From assembly GCA_021234155.1 (NCBI GenBank), contig JAJEKV010000040.1, positions 11,553,072 to 11,617,071 of the forward strand: 64,000 nt of DNA. The letters run 5' to 3'. This document shows positions 48,779 through 56,435 of this stretch, in pieces. A model generated the notes under the pieces. The model did no database searches. It saw only the letters and a program-made list of their open reading frames with translations, and was not told the DNA's origin. This DNA is from Isoetes taiwanensis (taxonomy: Eukaryota > Streptophyta > Lycopodiopsida > Isoetales > Isoetaceae). Numbering within the stretch: position 1 is the stretch's first letter; each line of letters opens with the position of its first letter. Position numbers and translations under genes: made by a program.

Positions 48779-48946
48779 ATGGCAAATAGCGGGTCAGATA
48801 AGGCATGGGAGCTGTTTAGCACATGGTATGACAAAATAGTGGAGAAAGAACGGGATTTTCGTCAGAAACATCCTGAAGAGTTCGAGGAGGAGCTAGAGGA
48901 GCCAGTGGATGCAACCACTGTGTATAATAATTTTGCCGGCGCGTGA
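48779..48946 (+). CDS. element gene 2, 5' part: acidic peptide
   Basis: From ATG 48779: 55 residues, charged and mostly helical in composition (DKAWELFSTWYDKIVEKERD, then HPEEFEEELEEP). Directly after its stop another frame stays open to 49079 (DIMASVTGFIDAYGGILHSF...ETMSRGLVCLH), and a third open frame leads into 49081-50283. The three pieces probably belong to one gene interrupted by introns or frameshifts. No recognised domain. Confidence 0.4.
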   Translation: MANSGSDKAWELFSTWYDKIVEKERDFRQKHPEEFEEELEEPVDATTVYNNFAGA

Positions 48947-49080
48947 CATTATGGCGAGTGTAACAGGTTTCATCGATGCATACGGCGGCATCCTTCATAG
49001 CTTCATGGTGGAGCTGGTCCGACGTGAAACCATGTCCCGTGGACTGGTTTGCCTTCACTAAGCATCCAAGCTTTTCTTAA

Positions 49081-50283
49081 GATGTTTCCAAACCCGATCA
49101 TGACCGAATAAGAAGGTTCTTGAAGAAACTACCGAAGAATGCGAGGCAAGGCAAGAGGGAAGGAAAGTTTTTAGGCCTAGATATCATGTTCAAGACATAC
49201 ATGATTTACACTAAGCCAAGCAAAGATGCAGTTCTTCTTCAAGTGCAATGTGTGAAAACGAAGCGCCCGCCTCACCCAAGAGAGGAGCCGATAGATCCTG
49301 AGGAAGAGAAGCTCGTACTGGAAAATGAGGAGATCGAGGTTGTGGAACAGGAGGTCTCCGAGAAAAAGTTATCTACTTGGGGGCTATCAGAAGCATATCC
49401 CATCCATGTAGGTGGGAAACCATACTTGTTGCTGCCGGACATATCTGAAGTGACAGGGTTGAGAGAAGACGAGATATTGGGCCAGATATATGCCCATGTT
49501 GTAGGCCTGGGAGGACTTATAGACTTTGAGACTGATGTCCCCAGACAAATGATGGAGGCTGTGACTTATGATGGATCCTCAATACCTCCAGAGGATGCAT
49601 TTGAAATTGTCATGCAGCAAGCTGAAGCAGGGTATGAAGCAGTGAAAGATGTCAAATTTGAAGCTGCTAGCTCTTCAAACACTGCTTCTGAATTCATAGA
49701 ACGTGAGCTGTCGAAGTCCGCTTTCAAAATAACAAACCCAGCTGTTGTCGAACGGGACAAAAGAGAGGTATTTATCTGGTTTCATTTTCTATTTCTTCTT
49801 GAATCTGATGTTTCTTTTATGCAGGAGTTATTTATTGATGACTTCTGTGCAAGGCATCAGAGAGTCACCCTAGGTAGGGACGCCTTGATGTGCACATTAT
49901 ATGGGCTACCTTCACAAGGGGAAATTATTGTGTTTCACAATAAATATAGTCCATCCGAGTACGGGGAGGTCCTCAAGCTTAAGGCTGTCATTGGTGGCAA
50001 CCACGTGCCCCTAGCCTCAAACTATGATCGAGTGGTAGCAGTAGATAGGGCTATCGCAATGTATGTCTTCGGGGGCTTCAAAATGTACTCTGTCCTTGCA
50101 AATAAAGCAGCTCTAGGCTTGGGTGGAGCGGACAAGGAAACACTGCGCTTGTCCTGTGCACAGAAGGACCCTGACATATTGTATCTGTTAGATGCAATTG
50201 GGGCTGGAGTAAAAGAAGAGGACTTAGAAGATTTTGATTCGGGTACTACAGGCCCTGATGCCAAGAAAAGGAAATGTACTTAA
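49081..50283 (+). CDS. element gene 2, main part: unknown protein
   Basis: Open from 49081 (just after a TAA) to the stop at 50281. There is no ATG at the start, so it is likely a downstream exon of the gene beginning at 48779; the text begins DVSKPDHDRIRRFLKKLPKN. A Glu-rich linker (EEEKLVLENEEIEVVEQEV) precedes a folded-looking region (YPIHVGGKPYLLLPDISEVT, LGGLIDFETDVPRQMMEAV, IVFHNKYSPSEYGEVLKLKA, AIAMYVFGGFKMYS); it ends in a basic DAKKRKCT, a possible nuclear signal. GAG|GTATTTATC...TTTTATGCAG|GAG (49768-49824) looks like an in-frame 57-nt intron. I know no family with this sequence. Confidence 0.55.
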   Translation, partial: DVSKPDHDRIRRFLKKLPKNARQGKREGKFLGLDIMFKTYMIYTKPSKDAVLLQVQCVKTKRPPHPREEPIDPEEEKLVLENEEIEVVEQEVSEKKLSTWGLSEAYPIHVGGKPYLLLPDISEVTGLREDEILGQIYAHVVGLGGLIDFETDVPRQMMEAVTYDGSSIPPEDAFEIVMQQAEAGYEAVKDVKFEAASSSNTASEFIERELSKSAFKITNPAVVERDKREVFIWFHFLFLLESDVSFMQELFIDDFCARHQRVTLGRDALMCTLYGLPSQGEIIVFHNKYSPSEYGEVLKLKAVIGGNHVPLASNYDRVVAVDRAIAMYVFGGFKMYSVLANKAALGLGGADKETLRLSCAQKDPDILYLLDAIGAGVKEEDLEDFDSGTTGPDAKKRKCT

Positions 50284-50460
50284 AAAACTTATGTATGAAT
50301 ATAATGTCTTTTCTATAAATTGTCTTTTCTATAATGTATCAATTGTTTTCATATGACGAAATTGCTTTTGTATGAATGTTCATTTATGATATTCATTAAT
50401 TGTTAGACTTCAATGTGAGCAATAAATCCTTGTTAGATGTATATGTTAGGTATTCTTTAA

Positions 50461-50870
50461 TGGTGGCTACAGTGCGAAAACAGGATGTCAGCAGTTTTTG
50501 GTCTGGGCGATTTCGCACCGTGGCTACAGTGCGAAAACAGGCGGTCGGCAATTTTTGGACTACCCTATTTCGCACCGTGGCTACGGTGCGAAAACATGAT
50601 GTCGGCAGTTTTTGGACTGCCCGATTTCGCACCGTGGCTACGGTGCGAAAACAGGCTGTCTGCAGTTTTTGGACTGCCCTATTTCCGACCGCGGGCTTCT
50701 GGTCGCAGCGTGATGTCGGCAGTTTTGGACCGACGATTTACGCGTGTATACGGCGTAAAAAAACTGTCTGCGATTTTGGACTGCCCTATTTCCCATGACC
50801 GGGTGGCTACGGATTAAAACAGCATGTCGGCAGTTTTTGGACTGCCCGATTTCGCACCGTGGCTACCAGA
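50461..50870. repeat. palindrome block 2, about eight units, 57-bp period
   Basis: Units TTTCGCACCGT-GGCT-ACGGTGCGAAAA begin at 50511, 50568, 50625 and 50682 (57 bp apart), with a partial unit before them and degenerate ones near 50737, 50789 and 50850. The centre is GGCT, the reverse complement of block 1's AGCC. The spacer, different from block 1, contains its own inverted repeat (GGCAGTTTTTGGACTGCC). Confidence 0.95.
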
Positions 50871-50952
50871 ACATTTTTCAGTGTAGGGGTTTATGGGATC
50901 GGGACAGACAATATTGCTTAATTGAATTTCTTCTCCTTGCTAAAATCCGCTC

Positions 50953-51560
50953 ATGTCCATGGAAGGCGCTAGCTCTGAAATCCCACAAAATGAGGCGCTT
51001 GACCAGCGCCAGAATGTTGATGAGGTCATTACTAGCAGCGCCGAGACTTCTATTCCAATCCGCAGGGCGAGGCGTTATTCCCATCACAAGCCGCCAGATG
51101 GGCGTAGAGGAGGTTGTCCTTACAGAAGACTTCGGGCAAACCCTTGGAAATGTCGTCCACACTATTAGTAATAGTGTGGCCGAATATTTCAAAACCCAAC
51201 CGTGCTTCTAGTCGGGTCACCTTGCCGAGCCGGTAAGGTTGTTGGGGAAGGAGTTTTTCCGTGGATGGCTATGCCGCCACAATATTCGATTCGATGATCA
51301 GGTATTGTGGTAGTAATGGACACTAAAACGGATCCAACGGCCGGCTGCCGTTCCCCACCCCCGGGCGGAGACATTGAGGAAGCCCGTCGGGTCATGCGTC
51401 GTGTGGCCTGTGTTGATGTCATCCATGTCCCAACGGGAGTCACGGCCATTCAGTTCTTGTGTAATGAGCTGGATTACGTGTTGAAACCACTGAGGGGTCT
51501 CTACACGGCCAGGTGCTTTGGCCGGTTGACCAGGGCCATGGTGCCCAGTGGCTCATGAAT
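50953..51560 (+). pseudogene. element gene 3: broken unknown protein
   Basis: From ATG 50953 (MSMEGASSEIPQNEALDQRQ) the frame shifts near 51095 into GVEEVVLTEDFGQTLGNVVH and ISNSVAEYFKTQPCF, stopping at 51211. A further open stretch (EPVRLLGKEFFRGWLCRHNI, then after a donor-like CAG|GTATTG, GDIEEARRVMRRVACVDVIH, TAIQFLCNELDYVLKPLRGL) runs to 51558. It may be the N-terminal part of the same gene as the histone-like frame that follows. No domain recognised. Whether the breaks are introns or mutations is unclear. Confidence 0.4.
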
Positions 51561-51691
51561 CAGGCTATCTCCTCGTCTCAGACGTTGGGACCACTATTGC
51601 ATTCCCAAACGTTTGGCAGTGGTGGGGGGGAGGAAGAACTGCAGACTATGGAAGTGCAAGATGACCCGTGATCGCCTGGTCCAAATGATGA

Positions 51692-52400
51692 TCACAGGAT
51701 CGACGGGCCAGCAAGATCAAGATCGCCTGGTCCAAAGAAGATCAGCCGGATCAGCGCCCCCAAAGAAGATCATCGTGGACTAAAGATGTTGATCCCGGGA
51801 ACCCTAGTTCGAGTGGAAAAGGTTCTAGGAAGCCCCGGCGAAAGCTGAAATCCAGGCCGAAGAAATCCGAGCCGGCAAAGCCTCCTAGGCTTGTTCCTAC
51901 TGCGAGACAAGCTGAGAGAGATGCAGGCAAGGAGACTGATAAGCTTGGTAATAAGCGGAAGCCTAAGGAAGGGGAGCCTAGTGTTAGATATGGTGGCCCT
52001 GAGAAGATGAAGGGTGCTCCTCCTGGCACTCAGGCTTTGAGGGAGATCAGGTACTGGCAGGCACGCACCCAGCCTCTGATTCCCAAGCTTGCCTTCGCTA
52101 GAATGGTCAGGTTTGAGATGCAGGAAATTATTGAGAGGAGGAAGGAAGCAAGAAGCAAGAGGAGGGGATGAGCACCGGACTTCGTCCGATGGTGGAGGAG
52201 GAGGTGAATAGAATCCGTGCAGAGGCCTTGGACATCTTGCAAAGAGGCGCAAGAGAGGCTCATCTAATTAGCCTCTTTGAGGGCGGTGTCCCATTTGTTG
52301 TGCACAGAGGGCGTGTTCTGCGGTGCCAACGATTATGCTTTAGCTAGATACTCCGTGGATGCCTCCCTTAGCATCCTTTTTTGTAACACTTTTTGTTTCT
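51692..52400 (+). pseudogene. element gene 4: histone H3/CENH3-like protein
   Basis: The plus-strand frame is open from 51692 to the TGA at 52169. About 110 residues of a strongly basic tail (KGSRKPRRKLKSRPKKSEPA, VPTARQAERDAGKE) lead into APPGTQALREIRYWQARTQP and LIPKLAFARMVRFEMQEI, matching the H3 signature PGTxALREIRxxQxxTxxLIxKLxFxRxVR (alpha-N and alpha-1). After a +1 shift near 52168 it continues STGLRPMVEEEVNRIRAEAL, EAHLISLFEGGVPFVVHRGR (H3: alpha-2, EAYLVGLFE..., IHAKRV). After another shift near 52306 it ends ANDYALARYS (H3: KDIQLAR). LIPKL rather than LIRKL is closer to CENH3 than to canonical H3. The gene lacks a clear ATG and is broken at two points; splicing could explain some of this. 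The whole fold is covered, so the identity is firm even though the function is not. Confidence 0.8.
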
Positions 52401-52504
52401 TAATATATGAGTGTTTTAGTATTTATCGTCATGAGTGTTTTATATTTATCTGTAATTATTTGCAATTCTATTTATTGCGGCTGTGCATTTATCTACTAGT
52501 GTTG

Positions 52505-52700
52505 ACCGTGGCTACGGTGCGAAAATGACTATTCCATATTCTGTGGGAAGGTCTATTTCGCACCGCGGGTAATACGGTTAAAATGACTATTCCACATTCT
52601 TTGGGAAAGTCTATTTCGCACCGCGGGCTACCTGCGTCGAAAATAGTGGTTCCAAAGTTTTTGGAGGGCGCAATTTCGCACCGTGACTACGGTGCGAAAC
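52505..52700. repeat. palindrome block 3
   Basis: Four units near 52505, 52556, 52614 and 52674, spaced 51-60 bp. The first (ACCGTGGCTACGGTGCGAAA) and last (TTTCGCACCGTGACTACGGT) are well kept, the middle two decayed. The spacer contains TGACTATTCCA(C/T)ATTCT and is unlike the spacers of the other blocks. Confidence 0.9.
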
Positions 52701-52909
52701 AGACTATTCCACACATTGTGAAGAGAATGCTGAACTGAATTTAGAATCTACACGTAAGGAAAATGGCCAAGAGCTTTCCAAATTGAAAATGTGCGGTAAA
52801 TAGACGGATCACATGTATCACTTATGGTTACATACTTATAACTCATATAAGAGGCATAGCATGTACATAGAACTCATATAAGAGGCATAGCATACATGAA
52901 TGAAGAAGC

Positions 52910-53090
52910 TTATTCGCGATCGGGATCATCATGAAAAGGTAGTTGAGTGATGCGATTAATCTCATAGGCATGCCTTTCTGGAACCCTCCAAAGGTGGATA
53001 ATAACACGATAAAACCCTCGGAAGAACGATTTGACCCTCTGCTACTCCTTCCACCCGAGGGGATCAAGGGGATACCCCTCGAGAACATCT
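52910..53090 (-). pseudogene. element gene 5b: small paralog (broken)
   Basis: The minus-strand frame reads EGYPLDPLGWKE-stop-QRVKSFF and RGFYRVIIHLWRVPERHAYE, INRITQLPFHDDPDRE, ending at TAA 52910-52912. It aligns with the protein at 53322-53525 (FDVIIHLIWNREHQMYMIEK), with synonymous codon differences in VIIHL, which argues for past coding selection on this strand. One in-frame stop is present. Unknown family. Confidence 0.45.
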
Positions 53091-53321
53091 ATGAATATCA
53101 TTATATGTCATAGTGCAAGTAATGGAGTCCATATCTTTGGACGAGGAGGCCGAGACATAGCAAATGGGCATATACGCATTGAGTGGAACCCTACTTATAT
53201 CGAACAAAATTATTGACATGCTTGCATAGAAAGCATTATTGGTTATACATACGAGCATAATGTACAAAATACACATGTATATAATGTACGTATATAGCGT
53301 ATATACATTCTGAGTATTGAG

Positions 53322-53525
53322 TTAGGGGGACTCTTCTGAGTCATTGTCACCAGGCACCCCAGTGATCTTTTCTATCATGTACATTTGATGCTCTCTATTC
53401 CATATTAGATGGATGATAACATCGAAGGGATCAGGATAATAGCGAGGATTGAGAACGGCAGTGGTCATCCAGTCTTCCATGGGTATTTCTCTTCGCGACC
53501 TTCGCTTGAAATTTTCGTGATTCAT
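53322..53525 (-). CDS. element gene 5a: small paralog
   Basis: A 67-residue minus-strand frame from ATG 53525 to TAA: a basic start (NHENFKRRSRREIPMEDW), then NPRYYPDPFDVIIHLIWNRE, HQMYMIEKITGVPGDNDSEESP. It may be the last exon of a longer gene, since CCCGCAAG just before the ATG looks like an acceptor. The homologous frame at 52910-53090 lies downstream on the same strand, so the two form a tandem pair. The plus-strand frame over the same DNA (53409-53801) is considered a shadow. No family recognised. Confidence 0.5.
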   Translation of the reverse strand: MNHENFKRRSRREIPMEDWMTTAVLNPRYYPDPFDVIIHLIWNREHQMYMIEKITGVPGDNDSEESP

Positions 53526-54038
53526 CTTGCGGGTAATGGAATCACGTTCGGACCGAATGAGACCACATGGCTAGGCGGAGGCCAATATTGTTGCGACTTT
53601 CGGCAATTTGATGTATATTTATACCCACCAAAATTATTGATGGTATATACCCGAGGAAAATTATTGGCCGGTATATACATAGAAATTATTGATGGTATAT
53701 ACATACCAAAATTATTATCATATACATACTTGTATGGTACTCGTATACTACGTGAGCTACAATATGTAAATATAATGTACGTATATAGCATATATACCTG
53801 ATTTCTCTTTAAATAGGCATCTATGCCTTGTCTTTATCCCCTTCTTGTTTGCATGCTCCTTGCCTCCCCTGTAAAGCTTCTTGTTGCTCTTTTGCACCCC
53901 ATGCGCTCCACTAGTTTCTTGCAAATGGTAACTTTGCAAGAACATCCTGTTGGGCTGATCCAGGAATACACCGCAAGCGTCGCGGTAGAGTTAATCGTGC
54001 ACTTTTGATGATTTTTTTAACAACTTTTGGGAGCATCG
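53526..54038. other. spacer between divergent gene pairs
   Basis: Separates the minus-strand gene 5 pair from the plus-strand gene 6 pair, so it probably holds a bidirectional promoter region. It contains short repeats of GGTATATACAT / AAAATTATT(G/A) (53625-53730) resembling a degenerate AT-rich array. Confidence 0.4.
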
Positions 54039-54443
54039 ATGGCGTCCGCGGTCCAACCACGAGCTTGCAAGGCGGTGATCAACCGTTATCGATCGCTATA
54101 CTTCGTCATCTCCCTCCCTTTGGAGGAGATCAATTCGAGTGAAGCAAGGTTCACTCTAAGTGCTTTGGGACTTCTTGAACCCCCCTCAGATTTAGAAGAT
54201 AGGCTAGAACAGTTGAAGGACATGCTTTTCCATGGTTTCATGGCCTACTCTCTGGATCAGTATGTGCCTCTGGTCATTCCTACTAATGAGAAGAATAGGA
54301 TTTATATCCTCATTGAACTTTACGACTACCATTACAAATCTTTTGTGGATATTGGTAAGCTCCTATTCCGTTCCCTTGACTTCAACATCGCGTGGTTCTT
54401 GTCTAGATTCCCCACGGGATACAATTCCTTGGGATACACGTGA
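54039..54443 (+). CDS. element gene 6a: unknown protein, paralog of 6b
   Basis: Intact frame of 134 residues from ATG 54039 to TGA 54441 (an in-frame TTG 12 nt upstream is not needed). Features: SLPLEEINSSEARFTLSALG, LLEPPSDLEDRL, FHGFMAYSLDQYVPLVIP, YDYHYKSFVDIGKLLFRSLD, FNIAWFLSRFPTG. It is mostly helical in composition, with no membrane segment or signal. It aligns end to end with the product of 55298-55864 (PLREINPSECYRRLGMRGML, EPPPYLDEML, AGYLAHSLDAYISEFI, YNGFVELGPLFFREY). The family is not known to me. Confidence 0.6.
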   Translation: MASAVQPRACKAVINRYRSLYFVISLPLEEINSSEARFTLSALGLLEPPSDLEDRLEQLKDMLFHGFMAYSLDQYVPLVIPTNEKNRIYILIELYDYHYKSFVDIGKLLFRSLDFNIAWFLSRFPTGYNSLGYT

Positions 54444-54689
54444 CCTATGGCTACATAGCACACAACACATAATACGTACATATCACAGGTGAAGATACTC
54501 CATCGGACTGGTATACAGATTTTCATAGAAATTAAGTATATAAGCAAGTGATTTCCGTGTAATTAAGTACTTGACCTCATATTATCATGTATTATGTTGG
54601 CAATCTTATACTTTTAGTGTAATTGAATGGTTTCTTCTACCATTTTCCTTGTATTTTCTCATGTGAATGTTTTATTTGTAGTCATATCG

Positions 54690-54763
54690 GGACCGTGGCC
54701 ACGGTCTTGAAATCGCCTCACTTAAAAATTATTGAAGGGCCTATTTCGCACGTGGCGTACAAG
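54690..54763. repeat. palindrome block 4, two degenerate units
   Basis: GACCGTGGCCACGGTC and CCTATTTCGCACGTGGCGTA, 57-60 bp apart. The spacer AAAATTATTGAAGGGCCTAT is the same as in block 5, so blocks 4 and 5 are related by duplication together with the gene 6 pair. Confidence 0.8.
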
Positions 54764-54849
54764 AGATAGTACTTCAACGGTATTCACAGCTCTTTGTGGT
54801 ATTATACTTCAACAATTATTAGTATTATACTTCAACATTATTGAGTCGT

Positions 54850-55290
54850 AGCTATAAATTCTTTCACCTTGCTTTCACTTCTCACCTTTGTTCCATGTTT
54901 TCACATTGCTTTCACTTCTCGTGTTCTCACCTTGCTTTCACTTCTCACCTTGTGTTCCGTGTTCTTTGCTAATTGATCTTGATCCTTGCTTCTTGCTCCT
55001 TCATCTTCGTGCTACTTCATGCTACTTGGTCTTGTTCCTTGCTCTTGATCTTGCTACTTGATCTTGTTCCTTGCTTCCTTGTTCCATGATCTTCCTTGTT
55101 CCTTGCTACTTCATCTACCTGGTTCTTGCTATTTGGTATTCCTTGTTCCTTGATCTTCTTGCTCCTTGATCTTCCTTGTTCCTTGCTTCTTCCTACTTGA
55201 TCTTGATCCTTGTTCCTTGCTACTTGGTCCTCTTCCTTGCTTCTTGCTCCTTGCCTTGTTCCTTGCTCTGCTCCTTGTTCCTTGCTTGCT
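54850..55290. repeat. CTTG-rich low-complexity array
   Basis: Irregular tandem words such as CTTGTTCCTTGC, TACTTGATCTTG and CACCTTGCTTTCACTTCT over about 440 bp. The translations (Leu-rich on plus, Lys/Arg/Gln-rich on minus) come from the repeat. It lies directly upstream of gene 6b and may contain its promoter. Confidence 0.85.
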
Positions 55291-55297
55291 TGTGCAA

Positions 55298-55864
55298 ATG
55301 ATTGGACCCAATCCTCCCTGGGCTACTCCAGAAGGACTGCAAGCATGCCCCAGGCATTCTGTGCGGCCTGGAATGGATGAGCTATGGGACCATTTCTTAG
55401 AGTGGAGGTTGCGCCACAGTCCCAATCAACTTCATTCTGGAGCGATTTGATTGTGGTCATGAGCCACTGAGGGAAATTAATCCATCTGAATGTTATAGGA
55501 GACTTGGAATGAGGGGAATGCTTGAACCCCCTCCTTATCTGGACGAGATGCTACGCAATTGAGGCCTCTTCTTCGTGCTGGATATTTAGCACACTCTCTG
55601 GATGCATACATATCAGAGTTCATTCATGAAATTTGTAAGGGACACATGTATGGCCTTATTAGGGTGTACTACAACGTGTACAACGGTTTTGTGGAGTTGG
55701 GTCCGCTCTTCTTCCGTGAGTATCATCCTCTGGAATTACTTTTTCTAATGACTAGGTACCCCATATGGTGGGAAGAATCAGGCTGGGATGAGCGTGAGCT
55801 CTTGATTCCTAACCCAGATGCATGGGTTACACCTCGCAGGGGAAGGGGAAGGGGAAGGGGTTAG
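55298..55864 (+). pseudogene. element gene 6b: frameshifted paralog of 6a
   Basis: From ATG 55298: IGPNPPWATPEGLQACPRHS, MDELWDHFLEWRLRHSPNQ. The frame then shifts near 55430 to FILERFDCGHEPLREINPSE, YRRLGMRGMLEPPPYLDEML (stop 55559) and shifts again into RPLLRAGYLAHSLDAYISEF, YGLIRVYYNVYNGFVELGPL, LELLFLMTRYPIWWEE, ending in a Gly-Arg tail (TPRRGRGRGRG) encoded by a GGAAGGG microsatellite. Homologous along its length to gene 6a. Two single-base shifts suggest decay, though unrecognised splicing is possible. The Arg-Gly tail is absent from 6a and could bind nucleic acid. Confidence 0.6.
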
Positions 55865-56029
55865 GAACCTAGGGGAACGTTACTAGGGACATACTGCCGT
55901 GGTCTCTAGTAACCTTTGCTATCTATCATAAATATTTCATATGATACCGTGATAATATGTTCTATAAATATTCTCTAATATGTTAATATGTTCTCTAATA
56001 TGTTAATATTCTCTAGTTACTGGCCCATA

Positions 56030-56400
56030 TTTCGCACCGTAGCCACGGTGCGAAATTGACTCAGGTACAAATTATTGAAGGGCCTATTTCGCACCGTAGC
56101 CACGGTGCGAAATCGACTGAGTTACAAATTATTGAAGGGCCTATTTCGCACCGTGGCTACGGTGCGAAATCGACTCAGTTACAAATTATTCAAGGGCCTA
56201 TTTCGCACCGTAGCCACGGTGCGAAATCGACCCAGTTACAAATTATTGAAGGGCCTATTTCGCACCGTGGCTACGGTGCGAAATACGTGGATCCAGTTTA
56301 GTTACAGGCCCATATTTCGGGCGACCGTGGCCCGCGATGCAATACATGCATCCAATTTACTTACAACACAGCATTTCGCACACTGAGCACTATCGAACTG
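56030..56400. repeat. palindrome block 5, seven units, 57-bp period
   Basis: Units start at 56030, 56087, 56144, 56201, 56258 and 56315 (57 bp each), with a last degenerate one near 56374. The 4-nt centre alternates between AGCC (56030, 56087, 56201) and GGCT (56144, 56258) while the arms stay identical. The spacer contains ACTCAGTTACAAATTATTGA then AGGGCCTA. Confidence 0.95.
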
Positions 56401-56435
56401 ATAAATAAACCAACTCTTTTACAGTAGAGACGTTA

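Noticed and set aside
50396-50817. Open frames through palindrome block 2
   Set aside because: Same cause: translation of a 57-bp repeat in several frames on both strands.
51770-52252. Minus-strand 160-codon frame
   Set aside because: Its Ser/Leu/Arg-rich text is the shadow of the plus-strand histone-H3-like frame, which matches a known family.
53409-53801. Plus-strand frame of 130 codons
   Set aside because: It overlaps the minus-strand gene 5a, whose homolog at 52.9-53.1 kb shows silent substitutions on the minus strand.
54850-55450. Leu-rich membrane protein (plus) or basic protein (minus)
   Set aside because: Translation of a low-complexity CTTG-rich array; the likely real start of gene 6b is the ATG at 55298.
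48336-56400. CRISPR-like look of the palindrome blocks (regular repeats and spacers)
   Set aside because: Spacers within a block are homologous to each other, repeats lie in five blocks among genes, no cas genes are present, and the surroundings are plant-type nuclear DNA.
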